Shown: piece by piece, positions 17,497 to 26,008 of the stretch
How the letters are laid out: the number at the start of each line of letters is the position of its first letter
Numbering within the stretch: position 1 is the first letter of the stretch
Assembly (NCBI GenBank): GCA_963722815.1
Contig: CAVROM010000006.1
Coordinates: 186,001-250,000 of the forward strand
DNA from: DASQFQ01 sp963722815
Lineage (GTDB): Bacteria; Actinomycetota; Thermoleophilia; Solirubrobacterales; Solirubrobacteraceae
Length of the DNA stretch: 64,000 nt
Reading direction: 5' to 3'
Translations under genes and position numbers: made by a program
The notes under the pieces: model-generated
Database searches by the model: none
What the model saw: the letters and a program-made list of their open reading frames with translations, nothing else
Told to the model about the DNA's origin: nothing

Positions 17497-19088
17497 ACGC
17501 GATCGCAGAGCGGCTCGGCGAGGTCGGACTCCCCGCGCCCACCAAGGAGCTGGCGGCACGCAGGTGGGACGCGGTGATCGTCGGCGGCGGCCACAACGGG
17601 CTCACCGCCGCCGCCTACCTCGCCAAGGCCGGCCAGCGGGTCCTCGTGCTCGAGCGGCGCGAGCGCCTCGGCGGCGCCTGCACGCTCGAGCGCCCGTTCG
17701 AGAACCCCGACTTCGTCGTCAGCCCGTGCGCCTACGTCGTCGGCCTGCTCGACGAGGTCGTGATCCAGGAGCTCCAGCTGAGGCAGCGCGGCCTCCACGT
17801 CCACGTCGCCGACCCCAACCTGTGGGTCCCGTTCGAGGACGGCACCAGCTTCGGCCAGTGGCTCGACGACGCCCGCACACAACGCGATCTCGACGACCTC
17901 AAGGTGAGCGCCGCCGATCAGCAGGGCTACTGGGCCTACGAGCATCTCTTCGACGAGATCCGCAAGCGCCTGCGCACCGGCGAGCGCGACACCTGGATCG
18001 GCGAGTCCCCGTCACGAGCCGAGCTCGAGGAGCTCCTCCACGGCGAGCAGACGATGGTCGACGTCGTCTTCGAGGCCTCGATCGCCGAGGTCCTCGACGA
18101 TCACTTCAAGGATCAGCGCCTCAAGGACGCTCTCTTCGGCCAGGGCATCATCGGCGCCTGGGCCGGCCCGCACGAGAAGGGCACCGCGAGCATCAAGCTC
18201 ATGCACTACCAGGGCGACCTCGAGGGCGGCGGCCCGATCTGGGGCTACGTCCAGGGCGGCATGGGGATGATCAGCTTCGCGATCGCCGACGCCGCGCAGG
18301 AGGCCGGCGCGACGCTCGCCACCGGCGTCCCCGTCGCGCAGATCCTCCCCGACGAGGGCGTCGTGCTCGAGGACGGCACCACGATCCACGCCACCACCGT
18401 TGTCTGCAACGCCGACCCCAAGGTCGCGCTGCGCCTGCTCGGCGACCACGCTCCCGCGGAGCTCCGCACCCGCCTCGAGGACTGGCAGCTCCGCAGCCCC
18501 GTGGTCAAGTTCAACGCCGCGCTCAACCGCCTCCCCAACTGGACCGCCGCGCCCGGCCAGGACTTCCCCGCCCGCGGCACCGTCGACGTCACCACCGGCC
18601 TCGACGCCGCCCAGGACGCCTTCCACCGCTGCGCCAACGGAGAGGCCGCCGTCGGCTTCGGCGAGATCTACGTCCAGACCGTGCACGACCCCAGCCCTGC
18701 CCCCGCCGGCCACCACCTGCTCTCCGTCTTTGGCCAGTACGCGCCCTACGAGTTCGACTGGGACAACCGCCGCCAGGAGGTCGCCAAGCAGTTCATCGAC
18801 CTGATCTCCACCTACGCCCCCGACTTCCCCGACACGCTCGAGCACTACGAGGTGCTCGGGCCGCCGGACATCGAGCAGCGCATCGGCCTCACCGGCGGCA
18901 ACATCTTCCAGGGCGAGACGATGCCCGACCAGATGTGGGAGCACCGCCTCCCGAGCCGCACCGCGCTCAAGAGCGTCTACCTGTGCGGCGCCGCCACCCA
19001 CCCGGCGGGCAGCGTGATCGCGCTCAACGGCCGCAACGCCGCGATGGCGGTGCTGGACGACGCGCGAGCGCACGCCACGGTTGTATGA
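17493..19088 (+). CDS. CrtI-like NAD(P)/FAD-dependent oxidoreductase
   Basis: Intact paralogue of the frameshifted gene at 12610, 531 aa. An N-terminal extension of about 27 residues precedes the FAD motif VIVGGGHNGLTAAAYLAKAG. The middle contains WAGPHEKGTASIKLMHYQG and a glycine-rich YVQGGMGMISFAIADAA. The C-terminus has LTGGNIFQGETMPDQMW and YLCGAATHPAGSVIALNGRN. The substrate is unknown. Having two such enzymes with an acyl-CoA dehydrogenase and an acyl-CoA ligase argues for a multistep oxidation pathway. ATG 17493 overlaps the ligase stop. Confidence 0.92.
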   Translation: MNAIAERLGEVGLPAPTKELAARRWDAVIVGGGHNGLTAAAYLAKAGQRVLVLERRERLGGACTLERPFENPDFVVSPCAYVVGLLDEVVIQELQLRQRGLHVHVADPNLWVPFEDGTSFGQWLDDARTQRDLDDLKVSAADQQGYWAYEHLFDEIRKRLRTGERDTWIGESPSRAELEELLHGEQTMVDVVFEASIAEVLDDHFKDQRLKDALFGQGIIGAWAGPHEKGTASIKLMHYQGDLEGGGPIWGYVQGGMGMISFAIADAAQEAGATLATGVPVAQILPDEGVVLEDGTTIHATTVVCNADPKVALRLLGDHAPAELRTRLEDWQLRSPVVKFNAALNRLPNWTAAPGQDFPARGTVDVTTGLDAAQDAFHRCANGEAAVGFGEIYVQTVHDPSPAPAGHHLLSVFGQYAPYEFDWDNRRQEVAKQFIDLISTYAPDFPDTLEHYEVLGPPDIEQRIGLTGGNIFQGETMPDQMWEHRLPSRTALKSVYLCGAATHPAGSVIALNGRNAAMAVLDDARAHATVV

Positions 19089-19106
19089 CCCCCTAGCATT
19101 CGCGCG

Positions 19107-20491
19107 GTGAGGCGTCTGCTGCTCGCTGCGCTGCTGTTCCTGGCGCTGCCCACTGTCGCTGAGGCGAAACCGTTCAAGGTCGGCACCGGCCAGAACGCTG
19201 GAATCGCGATCGACGACGCCGGCACGATCTACGTCGGCTGGCAGGTGAACGTCGGCGCGCCCGGCGACGCCGTCCAGTTCTGCATCGTCGCGCCGCAGCA
19301 GCGCGGCTGCGCCTCCCAGACCACGATCCCTTCCCCGGCGAGGGCTACAACCGCTCGCGCGTGTCGGTGCTGCTGCCCGCGCCCGGCGTGGTCTACGTGA
19401 TCGAGCCGCGCATCGTCACCTCGGTCGGTGACCGCACCTACCTCGCCCGCAGCAACGACGGCGGCCACACGTTCGGCCCCGCGGTGGCGATCGCGCCCGT
19501 GGGCTACGAGCAATCGGCGGTCGGCCCCAGCGGCTCGATCGCGTTCTCGGCCGGCCCGACCACCTTGCGCGCCGGCCTGTTCTCACCGACCGGCGGCAGC
19601 TTCCGCCAGCCCGGCAGCGCGCTCGGCCCGTACCTCGAGGGCACCTTCAACGACATCGCCTCCAACGGCACGCAGACGCTCGCGGCCGGCTCCGACGCCG
19701 GCATCACGCACGCCTTCCGCCTCCCGCCCGGCGGCAACCCCAACCTCCCCGCCGCGTGGCAGCAGATCGACCCCGCGCGCGGTTACCGCGAGCCCGCCCT
19801 CGCCTCGCTGCCCGGCGCCTTCGCCGTCATGCTCGAGCCGGTCGCCAACTTCGCCCAGCTCGCGGTGCAGCGCCTCGAGCCCGCGGGCTGGTCGCCGCCG
19901 GTGCCGATCGGCCCCGCCGTCAACAACTCCGAGTTCCGCCTCACGAGCAACATCCGCGGCCGGCTGAGCGCCGCGGTCGACTACTCCGCGTACCACATGC
20001 GCTACGCGACCTCGACCGACGGCGGCGTGCTGTGGTCCTCGCTCGTCGACGTCGTCAACTGGGGCCGCGAGTACGTCGACGCGCTGCAGGTGGCGACCAA
20101 CGCGACCGGCGCCGGCGCGGCCGTGACCTACCTCGAGTTCGCCGGCGACAAGGCGGTCCGCGTCGCGCGCTTCTCGCCCAAGATGGCGCCCGTCGCCCGG
20201 CGCAGGTTCCGCGGCGGCCGCGTCCAGGTCCGCAGCGTGTGCGACGACCAGAAGCTGACGCTGGTGGTCGAGGCCGCCAGGGGCAACCGCCAGGTCAAGC
20301 CCGGCACGATCCTCCGCCGCGCGAGCTTCGCCCGCCGCACGAAGGGCGCGCGCCGCGTCTCCCGCCGGCCCTACCGCGCCCGCTACGTGCTGCGCCGCCG
20401 CCACGCGCGCATCCCCGTGCGCGTGGTTCCGCGGCGCGGCAAGGCCCGCACGCTGCGCCTGAAGGTGCGCGGCTGCCGCCGCACCTCCTGA
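19107..20491 (+). pseudogene. Exported beta-propeller/sialidase-like protein (frameshifted)
   Basis: Secreted protein of about 460 aa when repaired. It begins with a clear signal peptide (MRRLLLAALLFLALP, cleavage near AEA-KPF). The mature part is beta-rich with repeats resembling exo-alpha-sialidase/BNR blades, such as TYLARSNDGGHTFGPAV and RYATSTDGGVLWSSL. A very Arg-rich C-terminal tail follows (about 80 residues). The frame breaks near 19330, where ATCCCTTCCCC probably lacks one base (IPFPGEGYNRSRVSVLLP when restored). Its stop overlaps the pgsA start (TGATG). Function is unknown. Confidence 0.75.
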
Positions 20492-21057
20492 TGCTGCCGC
20501 TCAACGCGGCGAACGTCCTCACGCTCGTTCGCATCTCGCTCATCCCGGTGCTGGCCGCCCTGCTCCTCTCCACGCTGGCGGAGTCGGACCTGCTCGCCGC
20601 GATCGTGTTCGTGATCGCCTCCGCAACCGACGCGCTCGACGGCTGGCTCGCCCGCCGCCGCTCGGAGGTCACGCAGTTCGGCAAGCTGATGGACCCGCTC
20701 GCCGACAAGCTGCTGATCACCTCCGCGCTCGTGAGCCTCGTGGCGCTCTACCGGCTCGACGCCTGGGTCGCGATGGTGATCATCGCGCGCGAGTTCGCGG
20801 TCACCGGCCTGCGCATGCTGGCGATCGAGCAGGGCCAGGTCGTGTCCGCCAGCGTGTGGGGCAAGCTCAAGACCACGACGCAGGTCGCGATGGTGCTGGC
20901 GCTGATCTGGGTCGACCGGCCGGCGGCGTGGGTCGACATCCTCGTTTACGTCACGGTCGCGGTGACCGTGCTGTCGGGCGCCGAGTACTTCTACCGGCTG
21001 CGCGGGGTGCTCTCGCCCGAGCCGGCGCCGTCGAGCCACTCGCGCATCGAGACGTGA
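20491..21057 (+). CDS. pgsA: CDP-diacylglycerol--glycerol-3-phosphate 3-phosphatidyltransferase
   Basis: Integral membrane enzyme of phosphatidylglycerol synthesis, 188 aa. The CDP-alcohol phosphotransferase motif DG-x2-AR-x8-G-x3-D-x3-D is complete in the segment starting DALDGWLARRR and ending MDPLADK (about residues 47-73). Membrane segments follow with FAVTGLRMLAIEQG. The ATG at 20491 overlaps the preceding stop. The 3' end overlaps the convergent folE2 gene by 67 bp. Confidence 0.93.
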   Translation: MLPLNAANVLTLVRISLIPVLAALLLSTLAESDLLAAIVFVIASATDALDGWLARRRSEVTQFGKLMDPLADKLLITSALVSLVALYRLDAWVAMVIIAREFAVTGLRMLAIEQGQVVSASVWGKLKTTTQVAMVLALIWVDRPAAWVDILVYVTVAVTVLSGAEYFYRLRGVLSPEPAPSSHSRIET

Positions 21058-22019
21058 TGCGCTGAGGGCTCGCCGGTGGCGAGCTCGTGGCGGATCTCGC
21101 CGAGCAGGCCGAAGCGCTCGGCCATGACGTCGTGCTGGTGGATCGACTCGAGGTTCTCCTGCCGCGCGGAGAGGAACGCGTCATCGCCCAGGTCGGGGAA
21201 CGTGGCGAGCACGCCGCCGACCATCTCGCGCACGCAGTCCTCGACGAAGCGCGGGCGGCGGTGGGCCTTCTCGACCACGGCGGCCTCGTCGGAGCGCTTC
21301 ATCAGCTCGTAGATCTCCGACGACATCGACGCCTCGACGATCTTGACCAGCTCGAGCGCGTCGATGTCGATCTCGCAGCCCTCGGGGCAGCCGACCCGCA
21401 GCGTCCCGATCCCGCGCTGGTTGTGCGTGGCGACCGGCACGGCGTCAAAGACGCGCTCGATCTCGTCGTCGGAGAAGCCCTGCTCGACGAGCCGCTCGCG
21501 CGAGCTCTCCTGGATGAGCGTCTGCGCGCACGGGCAGGCGGTCATGCCGGTGGCGGTCACACCGACCATGCGGCGCGTGCCGGCCGGGCCGGCGACGGCC
21601 GAGCCGTGCAGCGCGTAGATCTCCTGCGTCTCGATCCCCGAGACCGGCGCCGGCTTGTGCTCCGGGTAGCGCGCGGTGATCGTGACCTCGGCGGTGCGCG
21701 CGTCCTGCCGCTCGCGCACGCGCTCGGCGATCAGCTGGGCGAGCGTCTCGGCGCGGAACGCGCTCTCGCGCAGGATCACCTCGCCGATCGCCTCGTTGAC
21801 GACCTCCTCGAAACGCGACATGTGCGCGCCCTTCTGGCGCGGCCCCAGGTCGACGAAGCATTCGAGCTGCGCGGAGAACAGCTGCTCGCGCCCGTTGTGG
21901 CGCACGCGGATGACCTTCTCGACGGCCGTGACGCCGACGCGGGAGAGCGAGAGTTGCAGCGCCGGGAGCTGGCTCTGGACGTCCTCTACCGCGATCTCGG
22001 TGGTCCGATATTCGTCCAT
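20991..22019 (-). CDS. folE2: GTP cyclohydrolase FolE2 (type IB)
   Basis: Zinc- or other metal-dependent GTP cyclohydrolase IB (FolE2/MptA family) that opens GTP for folate synthesis. 342 aa, longer than the usual 260-310. Family signatures are ECFVDLGPRQKGAHMSRF, TGMTACPCAQ (metal/active-site Cys) and VATHNQRG. The last 20-25 residues overlap pgsA on the other strand, so the C-terminus may simply read into the neighbour. It is divergent from rpoD across a 233-bp region. Confidence 0.93.
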   Translation of the reverse strand: MDEYRTTEIAVEDVQSQLPALQLSLSRVGVTAVEKVIRVRHNGREQLFSAQLECFVDLGPRQKGAHMSRFEEVVNEAIGEVILRESAFRAETLAQLIAERVRERQDARTAEVTITARYPEHKPAPVSGIETQEIYALHGSAVAGPAGTRRMVGVTATGMTACPCAQTLIQESSRERLVEQGFSDDEIERVFDAVPVATHNQRGIGTLRVGCPEGCEIDIDALELVKIVEASMSSEIYELMKRSDEAAVVEKAHRRPRFVEDCVREMVGGVLATFPDLGDDAFLSARQENLESIHQHDVMAERFGLLGEIRHELATGEPSAHHVSMREWLDGAGSGESTPRSR

Positions 22020-22187
22020 TCAGGCAAGGATAGATGCCCGTTTGCCCGCCCCTGCGCCCAAAAGGCGTCCCGGACCGCCCAAGGTTTTTCCAAGACGGCA
22101 GACGAATTCCGTGCTACAAACCAGGCAAGCGCACAGGGCACAGCCTCCGGCGGAGCACCGATTGAGGACTTTATTGCCCGGCCCAGA

Positions 22188-22222
22188 GCGGTTCAAACCG
22201 CGAAAGTGGAAAAACTTTCCAC
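22188..22222 (+). other. Two perfect inverted repeats in the rpoD leader
   Basis: GCGGTT-CA-AACCGC (22188-22201) is followed five bases later by GTGGAAA-AAC-TTTCCAC (22206-22222). Both are perfect and lie 30-65 nt before the rpoD start. They could form two small RNA hairpins or act as protein-binding sites in the folE2-rpoD divergent region. I see no convincing -35/-10 pair here. Confidence 0.5.
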
Positions 22223-22252
22223 ACCCACATAAGAAGGCGGGAGCCCTCGCCG

Positions 22253-23452
22253 TTGCATGAAGCAACAAAAGAGGGTTCACAAGCATTCGTCTCGGAAGAT
22301 GAGGGTTTGGCAACAAAGACCGATGCACTGCTGGCGGGCGACGCGTCTATCACGGAGATCGACGAGCTGCGTCCGCTTATCGCCGAAGGTCAGGAGCGAG
22401 GCTTCCTGACGTTCGAGCAGATCGCCACCGCGCTCGAAGAGGTGGAGGTCTCCAAGGAACAGGTCACGGAGCTGCACGCGTACCTGGAAGGCGAGGGGAT
22501 CGACGTCGTCGGTGCGGACGGCAAGCTGGCCACGTCGGAAGGTGGTCGCTTCGAGCCGGCAGGAGGCCGGCAGGAGGCGAAGACCCCCGATGCCCCGCGC
22601 AAGCCGGAGATCGACCTCACGGTCGAGCCGTCTCTGGACTCGCTCCGCCTCTACCTGCGGTCGATCGGCCGCGTCCAGCTGCTCACCGCCGAGCGCGAGG
22701 TCGCCCTCGCGCAGCGGATCGAGCGCGGCGACCTGGTCGCCAAGCAGGAGATGGTGGAGGCCAACCTGCGCCTCGTCGTCTCCATCGCCAAGGGCTACCT
22801 GGGCCGCGGCCTGTCGTTCCTGGACCTGATCCAGGAGGGTTCGCTGGGCCTCATCCGCGCGGTCGAGAAGTTCGACTACCGCCGCGGCTACAAGTTCTCG
22901 ACCTACGCGACGTGGTGGATCCGCCAGGCGGTCACCCGCGCGATCGCGGACAAGGGGCGGACGATCCGCATCCCGGTCCACATGGTCGAGAAGCTCAACA
23001 AGGTCGTGCACGTCGAGCGCCAGCTGGTGCAGGAGCTCGGCCGCGAGCCCTCTCCGGAGGAGATCGCGCGCCAGCTCGAGTGCACCTCGCGCGAGGTCCG
23101 CGAGATCCTGCGCATGGCGCAGCAGCCCGTCTCCCTCGAGAAGCCGATCGGCGAGGAGGAGGAGTCGGAGCTGGGCGACTTCGTCGAGGACGAGTCGGCC
23201 GAGTCCCCGTTCGAGACCGCCTCGACGAACCTCCGCAAGGAGAACGTCCGCAAGGCCCTCGACGCGCTGCCCCAGCGGGAGCGCGAGGTGATCGAGATGC
23301 GCTTCGGGCTCACGGGCGCCCGCCCGTACACGCTCGAGGAGGTGGGCCGCGCGTTCAACGTCACACGCGAGCGCATCCGCCAGATCGAGAACCACACCCT
23401 GAAGAAGCTCGAGTCGCTCCCCGAGGCCCAGCGCCTCCGCGACGCGGGCTAG
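22253..23452 (+). CDS. rpoD: RNA polymerase sigma factor RpoD/SigA type
   Basis: Primary-type sigma-70 factor, 399 aa. Region 1.1-like acidic N-terminus (residues 1-110). Region 1.2/2 includes PSLDSLRLYLRSIGRVQLL, and the core-binding/-10 region has SFLDLIQEGSLGLIRAVEKF and YKFSTYATWWIRQAVTRA. Region 3 has IPVHMVEKLNKV, and region 4 LEEVGRAFNVTRERIRQIEN. The start is TTG at 22253, preceded by GGGAG at 22239-22243, a good ribosome-binding site. No ATG/GTG in frame fits better. A strong hairpin follows the stop. Confidence 0.95.
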   Translation: MHEATKEGSQAFVSEDEGLATKTDALLAGDASITEIDELRPLIAEGQERGFLTFEQIATALEEVEVSKEQVTELHAYLEGEGIDVVGADGKLATSEGGRFEPAGGRQEAKTPDAPRKPEIDLTVEPSLDSLRLYLRSIGRVQLLTAEREVALAQRIERGDLVAKQEMVEANLRLVVSIAKGYLGRGLSFLDLIQEGSLGLIRAVEKFDYRRGYKFSTYATWWIRQAVTRAIADKGRTIRIPVHMVEKLNKVVHVERQLVQELGREPSPEEIARQLECTSREVREILRMAQQPVSLEKPIGEEEESELGDFVEDESAESPFETASTNLRKENVRKALDALPQREREVIEMRFGLTGARPYTLEEVGRAFNVTRERIRQIENHTLKKLESLPEAQRLRDAG

Positions 23453-23465
23453 CCGGAGCTCGTAT

Positions 23466-23492
23466 CCGCCGGGGCCCGCGCGGCCCCGGCGG
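23466..23492 (+). terminator. Hairpin terminator after rpoD
   Basis: Perfect 11-bp stem CCGCCGGGGCC / GGCCCCGGCGG with a 5-nt loop (CGCGC), starting 13 nt after the rpoD stop. No U-run follows, as is common in GC-rich Actinobacteria, so efficiency is uncertain. It separates rpoD from the tRNA-Tyr gene. Confidence 0.65.
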
Positions 23493-23513
23493 GCTACACT
23501 TCTCGCCGCTTCG

Positions 23514-23595
<82 letters not shown>

Positions 23596-23644
23596 CTAGC
23601 CTGCATACTGCTCCGGTGGCGCCGGAGCTGAGAGGACCGTAGCG

Positions 23645-24583
23645 GTGGCGCGGCGGGTGCTCGTGACCGGGGCCACCGGGTTCGTGGGCGGGCGGCTGGC
23701 GGCTGCGCTCGCCGATCGCGGCTGGGCGGTGCGCTGCCTGGTGCGCGACCGGTCGCGGGCGCAAGGGCTGGCAGCCCGCGGCTTCGAGCTCCACGAGGCC
23801 GACGTGCTCGATCCGGGGGCGCTGCGCGGGGCCGGCGAGGGAGTCGACGTCGCCTACTACCTGATCCACGCGATGGGGCGAGGGACCGCCCGGGGCGGGT
23901 TCGAGGAACGCGAGCGGCAGGGCGCGCGGAACTTCGCCGAGATGGCAAAGCGGGAGGGAGTCGCCCGGGACGTCTACCTGGGTGGACTGGGCGACCGCCC
24001 GGCGTCCGCGCACCTGCGCAGCCGCCAGCGGACCGCGGAGATCCTCTCCGCGCTGGGGCCGCCGCTCACCTACTTCCGAGCCGGGATGATCGTCGGCGAG
24101 GGAAGCGAGTCCTACCGCACGCTGCGCTACCTCGTGCAGCGGCTGCCCGCGATGATCGGCCCCGCGTGGCTCAAGACGCCGACGCAGGCGATCGCGATCG
24201 ACGACGTGATCGCCTATCTGGTGGCGGCCCCCGACGTCCCCGCCGCAGCAGCCCGCGAGGTGCAGATCGCAGGTCCCGACGTCCTCTCCTACGGCGAGAT
24301 GCTCGATCTGATGGCGGATGCGCTCGGTGTGCGGCGGCGCCCCCGGGTGCCGGTGCCGCTCATCACGCCGTGGCTGTCGTCGCTGTGGATCGGACTCGTC
24401 ACCCCCGTGGACGCGGGAGTTGCCCGCCCGCTCGTCGAGGGCCTCTCGACGCCCACCACCGTCACTGACAGCTCGGGGGCCGAGCTCTTCGACGTCCACC
24501 CGATGCCCTTCATGGAGGCGCTCCGCATGGCACTCGACGAGGATCACGGGCCGCGAGCCCCGGTGGGTCGACCGTCAGCTTGA
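23645..24583 (+). CDS. NAD(P)-binding atypical short-chain dehydrogenase/epimerase
   Basis: Atypical SDR of 312 aa with GTG start. The NAD(P) motif VLVTGATGFVGGRLAAAL lies at residues 5-22. The Rossmann region continues with RCLVRDRSR and ADVLDPGAL. The YYLIHAMGRG segment is typical of the NmrA/epimerase-like proteins often annotated as NAD(P)H-binding. The canonical YxxxK is not evident, so it may be a redox sensor or nucleotide-sugar-type enzyme rather than a dehydrogenase. It stands alone after tRNA-Tyr and ends over a convergent small membrane gene. Confidence 0.8.
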   Translation: MARRVLVTGATGFVGGRLAAALADRGWAVRCLVRDRSRAQGLAARGFELHEADVLDPGALRGAGEGVDVAYYLIHAMGRGTARGGFEERERQGARNFAEMAKREGVARDVYLGGLGDRPASAHLRSRQRTAEILSALGPPLTYFRAGMIVGEGSESYRTLRYLVQRLPAMIGPAWLKTPTQAIAIDDVIAYLVAAPDVPAAAAREVQIAGPDVLSYGEMLDLMADALGVRRRPRVPVPLITPWLSSLWIGLVTPVDAGVARPLVEGLSTPTTVTDSSGAELFDVHPMPFMEALRMALDEDHGPRAPVGRPSA

Positions 24584-24769
24584 GGGCTGCGCGACTGGAT
24601 CGGTGGGGTCGATCGTCGCGTCCGCTCGGCTGAGCTCCTCGCCCTGCGGATCTTTAACGTCGTCGATCGTCTCGATCGCACCGCGCGGCGTGACCAGGAT
24701 CATCCCGGCCACGACGAGCAGCGTCGCGATGAAGCCCGCGATCGCGAGCAGGACGTCGAGGTCGGTCAT
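24575..24769 (-). CDS. Small membrane protein, single spanning segment
   Basis: 64-aa protein starting MTDLDVLLAIAGF. One strong membrane helix (residues about 5-27) is followed by a polar acidic tail (IETIDDVKDPQGEELSRAD). It starts in a four-base overlap (ATGA) with the upstream small membrane gene. I do not recognise a family. Its last nine bases overlap the convergent SDR gene. Confidence 0.6.
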   Translation of the reverse strand: MTDLDVLLAIAGFIATLLVVAGMILVTPRGAIETIDDVKDPQGEELSRADATIDPTDPVAQPSS

Positions 24770-24942
24770 CGTGCCCGCATGGCGGCCATCCAGAAGCCAC
24801 CGGCCGCGAGGATCGATGGCACCCACAGCCCCACGAAGAGACCTTCATCCTCGTGATCGGTGAACCAGAGCGCGATCGAAAGCAGAAAGGAGCCGGCGGC
24901 GGCGACGAGGAACAGCGTCACGCCCAATCGCTCTCTGGTCAT
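24766..24942 (-). CDS. Small membrane protein, two spanning segments
   Basis: 58-aa protein starting MTRERLGVTLFLVAAAGSFL. Two hydrophobic helices are separated by an acidic loop (TDHEDEG), and the end is AAMRAR. It is translationally coupled to the following 64-aa protein. The topology suggests a small membrane pair, but no family is recognised. I chose MTRERL because the preceding residues are polar and unconserved in character. Confidence 0.6.
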   Translation of the reverse strand: MTRERLGVTLFLVAAAGSFLLSIALWFTDHEDEGLFVGLWVPSILAAGGFWMAAMRAR

Positions 24943-25108
24943 GACGTCTCGGCCTCCGGAGAAGACCACCTATCGCTCCTGCGCACGCTGGCCATGTCGG
25001 CCCCCGATCTGTTGAAGTCGGGGTTGATACGGCGCGCGGAGCGGGCGAGATCGCGGCGGCGGAGGCTTTGGCGCGGCAGCGCCGATGTCAAGAGCTCGAC
25101 GAGCTCAC

Positions 25109-26008
25109 TCACGCCGCAGCCGGCGTAGCACCGGCGACCCGCCCGCGCAGCGCGAACCGCTCGCGCGCCTCGTCCGGCGTCGCCGGCCGGCGGTCGAGCT
25201 CGTTGGCGATCCGCACCGTCCGCTCGACCAGCTGCGCGTTGTCGACCACCGGCTCGCCGCGGCGATAGAGGACGTTGTCCTCCATCCCCACGCGCACGTT
25301 GAGGCCCATCGCGATCCCGATCGTGGTCAGGGGCAGCTGCGTCGGGCCCATGCTCGTGACCGTCACCCGGAGGTCGTCGGGGTCGACGGAGAGGTCGCGC
25401 AGGCGCTCGACGCCGTCGACGAGGTTGCGCGGCGTCCCGCGGTCGCCGCCCTGCGTCGGCGTGTGCAGCACGAAGTTGACGGCGTACGGCGGCTCGAGGA
25501 TCTCCAGCGACAGCAGATGCTCGACCTCCTCGAGCATCGCCAGGCTGTAGACCTCGAGCTCCGGCCGCACTCCGTGGTCCCGGATCTCGCTCGCGAAGCG
25601 CTCGATGTCATCCCGGTGGTTGGGGAAGAAGACCTGCTCGCCGCGGATGAAGAAGTTGAGCAACCCCATGTTGAGCGAGCACATCTCCGGCGCGAGCCGG
25701 ACGGTCGTGATCCGCTCCTCGACCGACAGCCGCGGCGAGCCGCCCGTCGTGAGCTGCACGACCGCGTCGGTCTCCGCGCACAGGCGCTCGTGCAGCTCGG
25801 AGTAGATCTCCGCGTCCATCGTGTTCGACCCGTCCGGGTTGCGGGCGTGGACGTGCAGGACCGCCGCCCCCGCACGCCACGCGTCGATGCCCTGCTCGAC
25901 GATCTCGTCGGGCTGCTCGGGCAGTGCCTCGTTGGCCTCCTTGCCGTGGATCCCCCCGGTCAGCGCACAGGTGATGACGACCGGGTCGGTGGTCGGCTTC
26001 CAGCTCAT
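25109..26008 (-). CDS. BKACE-family 3-keto acid cleavage enzyme
   Basis: Zinc-dependent beta-keto acid cleavage enzyme, 299 aa (3-keto-5-aminohexanoate cleavage family). It condenses a beta-keto acid with acetyl-CoA to give acetoacetate and a new acyl-CoA. Signatures: LHVHARNPDG with the metal-binding HxH, a LTTGGSPRLSVEER loop, and RVGMEDNVLYRRGE. The ATG at 26008 overlaps the transporter stop (ATGA). Together with the nearby dehydrogenase this fits a dehydrocarnitine-type cleavage, but BKACE enzymes vary greatly in substrate. Confidence 0.9.
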   Translation of the reverse strand: MSWKPTTDPVVITCALTGGIHGKEANEALPEQPDEIVEQGIDAWRAGAAVLHVHARNPDGSNTMDAEIYSELHERLCAETDAVVQLTTGGSPRLSVEERITTVRLAPEMCSLNMGLLNFFIRGEQVFFPNHRDDIERFASEIRDHGVRPELEVYSLAMLEEVEHLLSLEILEPPYAVNFVLHTPTQGGDRGTPRNLVDGVERLRDLSVDPDDLRVTVTSMGPTQLPLTTIGIAMGLNVRVGMEDNVLYRRGEPVVDNAQLVERTVRIANELDRRPATPDEARERFALRGRVAGATPAAA

